A stretch of 64,000 nucleotides of DNA from Apoderus coryli (Eukaryota; Arthropoda; Insecta; Coleoptera; Attelabidae), in NCBI GenBank assembly GCA_911728435.2, contig OU452206.1, positions 6,974,297 through 7,038,296 of the forward strand, given 5' to 3'. Below the pieces are notes generated by a model, which was not told where the DNA came from, did not search any database, and was given only the letters and a program-made list of their open reading frames with translations. Positions within the stretch are counted from its first letter, which is position 1; every line of letters begins with the position of its first letter. Made by a program: the position numbers and the translations under genes. This document shows, piece by piece, positions 56,402 to 64,000 of this stretch.

Positions 56402-58579
56402 ACTTTTACAACTTGTGCATTGTTAATTTGGAATTAATTGATGTAAAATAAATTTAATGATTACAAATAAATAAAATTAGGCCGATTTCTTCGAAAATGG
56501 GTATTAGAGACTGTCTTTTACTTTTGACCAACTTTTCCTATACTAATTTATTTTCATATTTTCTCGAATAAGTGCACTTTATTCTTGTAACATTGAAAGT
56601 TTTGTCATTTTTCTAACCACCCTGTATAAGAAATGTTAAATTTTTCTATTCCAATCTCTATAAGAATCAGCAAAACCTTTTATCAACAGTAATTTTTTCG
56701 ATAATATGAAAAATAAGAAAGTTTTTCCCCTTGGACACTTTTCCTGTGGACATACTGTATTTGTATCTTACACAATAGGATTCATAGATCCATTTCCTAT
56801 TTGTTATGCAACAATTTTGAACAAGGAAAATTATATATAATAGTTTATGATTTAATCATCTTGGGCCAAAATTACAAACTCATTTTAGCTGGCATATTTA
56901 GACTTTAACAATTCTGATGTGTATGTTCGCAAGTTTAATGGAAATTACAACTTTTACAACCAAATTACATTTAAACTTTCATCGCGCACGTAAGAGTTAT
57001 TTCGTATTTATTAAAATATCAAATAGAGTAAAGCAGGAAGTCAACATGTTGCATTTAACCTTCCAGTCGTGAATAAGGAAACTATAAAAACTGTATTTCT
57101 CGATATTGAAGCGGCTTTCAATTATGCACTGCATGAATCTATAGAATCAGTAATGACTTCTTAAATAAATAGTTGGATTGGTTGCGGTCTTATATAGAGC
57201 TCGTAATATAATCATAGTGTCCACAGCAAGAATTAGTTCAGTAAAAATTCATTTCAAAATATCTCCTAAATAGAAATATGTAGTAGTGCAATGTTATTGT
57301 TATTCTCTTGTTTTTATTGACTTTTTTTTTATTAAGGCTGATGATGAGAGTCGAAACATGATAAATGTATTACTAAAGCAGAAAATGGTGACTTTAGCGA
57401 AAACAGAGCATGTATTTTGCTACCCAACTTACTAGAATTAACCAAGCTGGCATTGGTTTACAATATTTAAAGTTCTAAAGACGTTGAGGTTATCAATCCA
57501 AAAGTATATTCAAGAAAGTGTTTAGATTACTACGCGTTAATGAAATTGGCAGTCAGAGTATAACTAAATACGAAATTTGAGCGATTGCGTTACTTGTTGA
57601 CGTAAAGGTGTGGATTATGGTAACGTTCATAACAATGTGACAACAACATTACCCATATCAAGCAACACCACTCATGTCTAAAACTATCGAACAACAAAAT
57701 TGCCACATGCCATATCAACTAACCCCGTTAATTCTTCAGCACTAACCGATATTATTCACTAAAAGTTTATTTTATTTTTCTAGACAATATGAATCATTTT
57801 TAACTAAATAAATAAAATTTGCTTTAGAATGGCTTTACCCTTGCCTTGTTAGGTTCAATTTATAGTAAATTTTAATGAGAATAACTATTAACAATCATTA
57901 ACCCCCTAACATTGTTAATTAATTTTCTCATTAAAACATTCATTTTTAGTCATTTCTATACATTAAAATTATCAATATTGATTAAAAATTCCTATCAAAT
58001 TGATTATTGTGAATGGATTTTTAAATTTTTAAAAAAATTTCAAAAATTGTTATTTCAGTCACAAAAACATTCGTTGTTATTAAATCCATAAATAAGGCAG
58101 TCTAATATATTATTATATACAGGGTGTCTCCAACTGTTGAACCGTTTTGCCGCTAGGGGGCGTTTCTTGATTTTGATCAAATTCCTTTTCGGTCTATACT
58201 TAACTTTTCTGTTTTTCTAGATAACTTGTCCCCGAAAAAACTTTTTAATTGCACTTTTTATATATAAGAATCTGACTTGTTTCTGTAACAAATATTATTT
58301 TTTGACAACCGTCCGGGATGTATCCACTTCCCAAACGCTTTTTCTTTGAGAAAGTAGGCCTAGGACTAGGCCGGGATGAATCACGTCTTTGTTGTCATTT
58401 CAAACAAATTGAATCTCTTCAATATTAGCAATTGCTCGAATTTTAATATAAATAAGAATTAAAATGTTTCCGTTAATATATAGTATGTTCTGTTCTGTTT
58501 AATTCAAATACGAATTAAAATGTATAATAAAGAAATGTGTCGTCTCACTGATTTATTATTCTACACGGTTGCCGAAAAA
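56402..58579. other. Non-coding stretch with terminus-like fragments
   Basis: No gene is seen. ACCACCCTGTATAAG at about 56617 and TATACAGGGTGTCTCC at about 58118 are mariner-style ends with no clear partners. A hairpin at 57871-57937 pairs TTAATGAGAATA with the TTTTCTCATTAA side. GCTGATGATGAGAGTCGAAA at about 57341 is a weak hammerhead-like string without a pairing stem I. Confidence 0.4.
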
Positions 58580-58693
58580 ATATTGTACGCAACACGCCCG
58601 AAAATAGTTTTTTTGGACTCACAGACTTCCACTAGGATTTTGTCTATTCGTCCAAAAAAAAAAAAACTATTTTCCGGGCTTGTTACGTAAATT
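58580..58693. mobile_element. Small fold-back element
   Basis: 58592-58617 (ACACGCCCGAAAATAG then TTTTTTTGGA) faces 58651-58683 (TCCA, an A run, CTATTTTCCGGGCTTGT). It is non-coding. Confidence 0.65.
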
Positions 58694-58724
58694 ATTATTT
58701 ATTTTTTTTTTTCTGAAGTATTTT

Positions 58725-58870
58725 CTGAAGTAATCCATCTTCGAGAGGAGTTGAATGTGTAAGACACAAATAAAACAACGTCTACTCCACCAAACTATTC
58801 ATATATTATTGTGCAATCAGCATGCAGCGCCAGACATGTTTCGGAAAACTAAGTTTCCATCATCAGTGGC
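58725..58870 (-). repeat. Penelope-like terminal repeat remnant, copy 2
   Basis: Inverted homologue of 12550-12715, sharing CCACTGATGA, GAAACATGT, GGAGTAGACG and ATGGATTAC in the same order. It contains the hammerhead-like motif annotated separately. Confidence 0.55.
58829..58870 (-). ncRNA. Near-canonical hammerhead ribozyme motif
   Basis: On the minus strand: GCCA, CTGATGA (58866-58860), stem II of GGAAA facing TTTCC with one unpaired base next to the core, GAAA (58842-58839), C-AT-G, TC, then TGGC. GCCA and TGGC form stem I and the cleavage triplet is GTC. Weaker than the 45.6 kb example because of the extra base and short stem I. Confidence 0.5.
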
Positions 58871-59463
58871 TCAAAATAAACAGTCACGCAGTCATTTTAG
58901 TTAAAGTCAAACAGTATGGCATGGATTATATAAACGTATACAAACAATTAGTGGAAATTATTGGAATAAAATCTTATAAAATTAAAATATAAAACATTTT
59001 CTTATTGAAAAAAGAAACTCAAAATAATTGTGTTGTCATAGTATATAAAATTTAGTCATTTTTATAGTTTCTTTTTGTATATCATGGTTTAGTTTAAAAT
59101 CTTTATGAAAAATAGAACTTTCGAGAAATGGCAAACAGATTAATATAAAAAGTTGTGTAAATCAAACTGGACAGTAGGTACGTGACAGGATAGCAAAGAT
59201 TGGACCAGGCTTGCTTGTATTTTATTTATTTTTTTACTTATTGTTACAATAAAATGTCCTTGTGCGTTTTTAAAAATATCCTATTTATCACTCTTATCGA
59301 ATTTACGAACAAGTTTGACAGTTGCCTACGTTTATAATATGAATAAAAGCAAAATATGTATAAAAATATGATTACAACTAGATATAATGTAATAATATTA
59401 TGCCTTATAAGGAAATGTAAAACTATATGTTCTAGAGGTGGAACTTTAAATTGAAATAAAACA

Positions 59464-60250
59464 CAAAGACATGAAATTGTCTTTATTTGAAAGATAATTT
59501 TTTGGCATTAATGTTTGAAAATAATTTTGGCCATGTGGCTGACGCGTACATGGCGTAATCTGGACGTCCAATTTTCACACACTCTTTGCAGTAAATCAAG
59601 CTGTATGTCGGCAGTAACGCAATGTTGGCTTTCAAGTTCTCAATTGTTTCTGGCTTAGCGAAGTAGACATGCGCTTTAGATATCCCCAAAGAAAATAATC
59701 TAATGTCGTCAAATCGCATAAACGAGGTGGTCAGTTAACAGGTTGATCAAATGTTTCTTACAACAAATTAATTGAATTGCTGGAACCACATATGTTTGCA
59801 ACATTAATGCTTGCCAATTGAGGCACGAAAAATTTAGTAATCATGTCTCTGTACTGCTTACCCTTGATTGTAACGTTATGACCATCAGCATTTTTGAAGA
59901 CATAAAGACCAGTAATTCCACCGGCCCATAAAGCGCCCAAACGGTGACTTTTTCTGGATGTAATGGTGTTTCAACAATGGCTTGTGCATTATCATCGCTC
60001 CAATTTTGTTTATTGACATAAACATTTAACAAAAGTTTGCTTCATCACTGAACAAAATTTACCGTTGAAATTATGGATCAATGCCATTGTTTTCTTCGGC
60101 CCATTCACCAAATGGACGGCTGCAGAAGTTAAATCTTGTAAGCACATAAACCAATCTTTACCCAACATTTTCCATGCAGTGGATGGCCACAAGTTTAAGT
60201 GTTAATCACGACGACGAATTGACACATTTGGACCTATTTTTGAATTGAAA
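59464..60250 (-). pseudogene. DUF4817/IS630-like transposase pseudogene
   Basis: Minus-strand pieces in order: a FSDEAN-type first catalytic block near 60050, NVYVNKQNWSDDNAQAIVET followed by PLHPEKVTVWAL, then WAGGITGLYVFKNADGHNVT and KGKQYRDMITKFFVPQL, and finally HVYFAKPETIENLKANI with a C-terminus ending KKLSFK. The NVYVNKQNxR, PLHPxKVTVWC and KPETIxxLKxNI motifs are diagnostic of the family. The part with the second and third Asp is missing and four frames are used. Confidence 0.75.
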
Positions 60251-60267
60251 ATAGCTCTAAATTTAAC

Positions 60268-60430
60268 AATAAAAAATCCAGGGCTGTATTTAAGAAAACA
60301 AAGTTGATGATGGTTTTTCAAAAACGAAACGTAGTAGTGAAAATTTGTAAAAGCTTTTTCTTCTCAAAAAGTAACAATGAGGAAGTGATTTTAATTTTTT
60401 TATATCTGTAAAAATAATGACAGAAATAAA
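60268..60430. repeat. Dispersed repeat, inverted copy of 4840-5015
   Basis: Shares TCCAGGGCTGTATTTAAG-like, GAAACGTAGTAGTGAAAA and AATAATGACAGAAATAAAT segments with the complement of the 4.8-5.0 kb repeat. Confidence 0.6.
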
Positions 60431-60834
60431 TAAAAACTCGGCAACGGCTAAAGCTAGTTAACTTTTGAAGACGCCGTTCAAGAGGTGTTTAAGTTGTACA
60501 TTTTTTCTCTAATTTAACCGCCATTGTAACACCTACCGTTGCCAGGATTCCAGTGTTATCCCATTTTTATCTTGGACAGAGTGTATTGTTCGCAGTTTGT
60601 TTTTATAGTCTACGCCCAGAAAATATGTAGAACGACGGCAGACGAAGTAAAACTCCATTTAATCCGAACTATCTTCAAGGGAGCTTTATTTTACCAGTTG
60701 CCTGTTACACAAAGTAACAAGACTTTCGTAGATGAACATAGCAAGCAAGCAAGCCGTATTGGCATTCTTTACTGTGCTGGAATGCATACATAATATTGCA
60801 TCATAGTAAAGAGTTACTATTCCAAGGCTGTTTA

Positions 60835-61240
60835 CATCCTGTTTTGCGTTAAGATCAGTTTCCAAAGGAACTTAACTTGTCAACTTCCAAAACAGTCTAC
60901 TTTTCACTCTTCCAATCCCATCTTCGATACGCCCTCCCATTCTGGGGTACATGCTGTGCAACGCAATTTGGGCGTATTTTTAGATTACAAAAAAGAGCTA
61001 TTCGATACTCTCTGAGATTGTACCATAGAGCACATTGCCAAGACTTCTTTAGAAAATTTAAAATACTAACACTACCTTCCTTATTCATATTGGAATCGGT
61101 CTGCTTAATCCACAAACACCTGTCAGATGTCTCTGAAAGACCATTCCATGACTATCTGCTTTGCAACGCCGAACATCAATTAATCAAAAGTTCGATTACA
61201 TATAATGCAAAAAAATGCACAACCATCTGCTAATGGAAAT
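60835..61240 (+). pseudogene. LINE C-terminal fragment
   Basis: The plus strand encodes SKTVYFSLFQSHLRYALPFW, then FRLQKRAIRYSLRLYHRAHC and FKILTLPSLFILESVCLIHK. This is the QKRAIR and HC.xxF block after the RT thumb, the same type as the LINE at the right window edge. The rest of the element is absent. Confidence 0.75.
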
Positions 61241-62904
61241 GAAATTGCTATCATCATCATTATATGTTTTGTTTGTTGATACCTATGTCTACAAATTATT
61301 TTTAATTTTTCGACAAATATGTTTATTTATTTATTTAACATTTGCAGAAATGTCAATGACATATAGAAAATAATATTTCATAAAAAAAGGTGCCAATGTG
61401 TATCCACGCTAAATGTCAAACTACCCAATCCAATTTCTAGTAAGGTGGATGTGCCAGATTAAATTAACTAAAGTTTGAATATATCATTTCACAGCATTAA
61501 ACAGACTATATAGCGTGCTTTGTTGTCTAAATGTTTCATTTAAATCAATATTACTTAATGGAGTAACTAACTCAATGTAATTTTCAGCTAACCATCTATA
61601 ATGGTATATTATTATTTGCAGTAATAAACGTATATAATTTGCATGTGAATAAAGAAATATATATACGTTTTTATGAAAAAGCTTGAACAACATGTAACTT
61701 TTTGTTATGATAATGGAATAGAGTTCAATAGTTTGAACTAATAAATAAACCACTGAATAATAATTAAGCTCCACACGCATATTTTAAAATATAAAAGCTT
61801 TTCCAAATACCTAAATTGGTTGTGATGTTAAAAACCCTGCGCTAATAATAAATGGAACGAACAATTTGGAGTTGGGGTGGGCTTTGTGATTTGTATATTT
61901 CTATAAAAATGGTTAAAACATTGTCGAAATAGCAAGTAACAGATATTTTGACAAACGCTTCACTTTCATTTATGTATTACAATAAATAATTGAGAATAGT
62001 GTTAGTATCTTAATTAATTATTAATTAAATTAATTTCTTTTGAATCACTTTGAACTTCCATGGTAAAATTAAGTTTCTCATGGCAACTCGTCAGATAAAT
62101 TAAAAACCTATCAAGTTCTATCAAGGTACCAGTCCCTAGGCCAAACATATTGTCTACATATCGATAAAATTATTTAATTTATTTGCAAAATCATTTGTTT
62201 TTAAATATGAATGTTTTTTTTTTTCATTATGTATATCGTTTACGTTTGAATACTCACAATAATGAAACACTGAGACAACTAATTAAACTTGAAATCATTC
62301 AATGTTTCGATCGACAGCATTATATGACAATACACAGTTTTTCGCATTTTTAGTTTCAAAAAGCTATACAAATAAAAGCATGTGCTAGCAGCATTTTTGT
62401 TGCAATTGTTGCGTAAAATGCATTGTTTGTTTGACAGTGGTTGGCAGTTTCCATTTAAACGAATTTTTCAACAGCAAAGGCATACAGAACAGGTAAATTT
62501 GTATACGACCACTTAAACCGAGCACTTTTGGAAAATTTGGTATTGAATTCACATATTGAATTCAAACGATTGCATTTATGAATTTAACTACATTAACTAG
62601 TGGGCTATATATAAATGGTAGAGGTGCCCTTTAATTTTTGTCGGCTCCACAATAAGTCGTTGACTACTTAAGTGTAATAAAATTTAAATGACAAACTTAA
62701 TCGGAAAACTCTTGTAGTTCTTTTACAAGGTACACCGGTACGGCCATTGTCTCCATTGGAATAGAGGCATATCCCTTGATATTTTTAACAAATATAAATG
62801 CAGTGTATATTATTTTAATTTATGTATTTATATTACGATATTTTATTGATAAAATCAAAAGTATCTTAGTGTCGTATTTAAAATTCCTTACCACACAATA
62901 TTGA
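61241..62904. other. AT-rich stretch, nothing recognised
   Basis: No gene or paired termini are seen. A (TTTA)n run lies near 61322-61338. Confidence 0.4.
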
Positions 62905-63050
62905 ACCTATAGTTATAGTATAGTATCTTATAGTATATATAGATATAGTATAACATAGTAGCGGGCCAGAATGTGGCTGGGATTGTGACGAGTCGATGCC
63001 GTGTTTAACGTCTACTGACCCTTCTTAACTTTAGTTATTATTCTATGGCG
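62905..63050. repeat. Copy of the hAT interior at 15.71-15.86 kb
   Basis: TATAGTTATAGTATAGTATC, GTGACGAGTCGATGCCG and CGTCTACTGACCCTTCTT-like segments match 15715-15860 in the same order and orientation. This is a fragment of the same non-autonomous hAT family. Confidence 0.65.
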
Positions 63051-63291
63051 TTGTTGCTAGAAATAGGGAGTCTATATGGCCCTAACTAGAACAAAATTAT
63101 TAAGTCCAGTGGGCAACTTAATAAAAATTATTGACAAAAAAAAGTATGCAACTAAAAATACAACTTTTTTATCTCTTGTATTTTTTTCATATGTTGCATC
63201 TTTTACGAGATAAAAATTTTAAGCAGTTTTTAACATACCAAGAATATTTGCGAATAATTCGACTAAAAATCAGTAACGTTGACATTATTTT

Positions 63292-63296
<5 letters not shown>
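63051..63296 (+). repeat. Dispersed transposon flank, copy 3
   Basis: Matches 5990-6350 and 2083-2240, including GGCCCTAACTAGAACAAAAT and ACCAAGAATA ... CGAATAATTCGACTAAAAAT. Confidence 0.65.
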
Positions 63297-63325
<29 letters not shown>

Positions 63326-64000
63326 TTTATTACAATATTCGAAAAATACAGTTTGTCAATATAAATACAACACAAATACAAATCACATAAAAATATATAC
63401 TACAACAATTAGGACAATACTGCACAACAAAACAACGCCATATTGCCAACAAGAACTCTACAACCAATCACTCTCAAGAAATTCCTCGACAGAGTAAAAA
63501 CAATGCTTTAACAAATATGTCTTTATTTTAGTTTTAAATAATTTGTAGTTAAACGACCGAATCTGCTTCGGTACCTTATTATAAAATTTGTAATTAAGAG
63601 AGTTATTTTTAGATTTTGTTAGTCTATATTTTGGAATGATCAACAAATCAGCCGACCGAGTACTGTAGGTATGATTACTAGAGTGAGGCCGCAGTGAATC
63701 CCGAATTGAATGGATCTCCAATAAGGTATGATAGATAAAAACACACGGCAATGACATTATACCGTGATTTACAAAATGCGGCTTGCAATGGTCAAGTGGC
63801 CCAACGCCAACCAGTATTCTGACCGCCCTCTTTTGCAATCTGAAAATTCTCAAGGTGTGCGAAGAACCACCCCAAAGCACGATGGCGTAAGTCAAGTGTG
63901 AATGGAAAACTCCAAAGTAAGCCGTTCTAAGGACATGAAAATTTAAGTAACACGCAAGCTGTCTAAGCAAAAATAGAGCACTGGACAACTTGCGACATAG
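63297..64000 (-). pseudogene. 3' part of a LINE entering from the right edge
   Basis: The minus-strand frame 63988-63458 is open for 176 codons and has no natural start, so it continues beyond the window. It contains TAYFGVFHSHLTYAIVLWGG, IFRLQKRAVRILVGVGPLDH, and a C-terminus with NHTYSTRSADLL, YNKVPKQIRSFN and CFYSVEEFLESDWL. A 3' UTR follows and the copy ends in a (GATA)n microsatellite at 63297-63325, the 3' tail. The open frame suggests a relatively young copy. Confidence 0.8.

Noticed and set aside
57338..57370. CTGATGATGAGAGTCGAAAC as a hammerhead
   Set aside because: The core strings are present but flanking bases cannot form stem I and stem II is only two pairs.
1..64000. CRISPR array or bacterial operon structure
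   Set aside because: No regularly spaced identical repeats with unique spacers, no operons or ribosome-binding sites; introns and transposons are eukaryotic.

Overview
This 64 kb window looks like an AT-rich insect nuclear genome. It is gene-poor and filled with nested, mostly dead transposable elements. The arguments for an insect are spliced eukaryotic exons with GT/AG borders, a small secreted protein resembling the insect MBF2 family, and an insect-type transposon mix: CR1/Jockey-like LINEs, irritans- and mellifera-type mariners, hAT, piggyBac, PIF/Harbinger, DUF4817/IS630-like elements and Penelope-like terminal repeats with hammerhead motifs. A beetle is plausible, but the order cannot be fixed from the sequence.

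Host genes. Two are well supported. (1) A minus-strand exon at 3926-4193 encodes a signal peptide plus an LRRNT cysteine cap of a leucine-rich-repeat surface protein; its other exons were not found. (2) A plus-strand three-exon gene (40402-40672, 46407-46524, 49878-50012, poly(A) signal at 50123) encodes about 168 aa of a probable secreted MBF2-like protein. Intron phases match exactly across about 5.7 and 3.4 kb introns stuffed with transposons. A weak membrane-protein candidate lies at 708-1110 on the minus strand.

Layout. 0-7 kb: dispersed and fold-back repeats around the LRR exon. 7.4-11.5 kb: a nearly complete LINE on the minus strand with an intact PHD-finger ORF1 and an endonuclease/RT ORF2, joined at a textbook -1 slippery heptamer immediately before the ORF1 stop. 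12.5-13.6 kb: a hammerhead-bearing repeat and a LINE fragment. 14.9-22.8 kb: a DNA-transposon graveyard (BED-hAT, an internally rearranged hAT with perfect 8-bp target duplications, mariner, a second hAT, piggyBac, duplicated mariner, and a third hAT with perfect target duplications). 24-35 kb: degenerate LINEs, MITEs, a 1.15 kb ACGT-rich TIR element, a tRNA-derived SINE and a large palindrome. 35.8-37.8 kb: LINE. 39.0-40.0 kb: a Harbinger element with TAA duplications and a Myb/SANT remnant. 40.4-50.1 kb: the MBF2-like gene; its first intron holds a 0.9 kb inverted repeat with a hammerhead-like core in each arm, LINE debris and one canonical hammerhead ribozyme (45604-45711). 50.4-64 kb: more LINEs, two DUF4817-type transposase pseudogenes, fold-backs and repeats seen earlier in the window.

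The observations most worth following are the canonical hammerhead and its degenerate relatives with matching stem I changes, and the apparent programmed -1 frameshift linking the two ORFs of the LINE.
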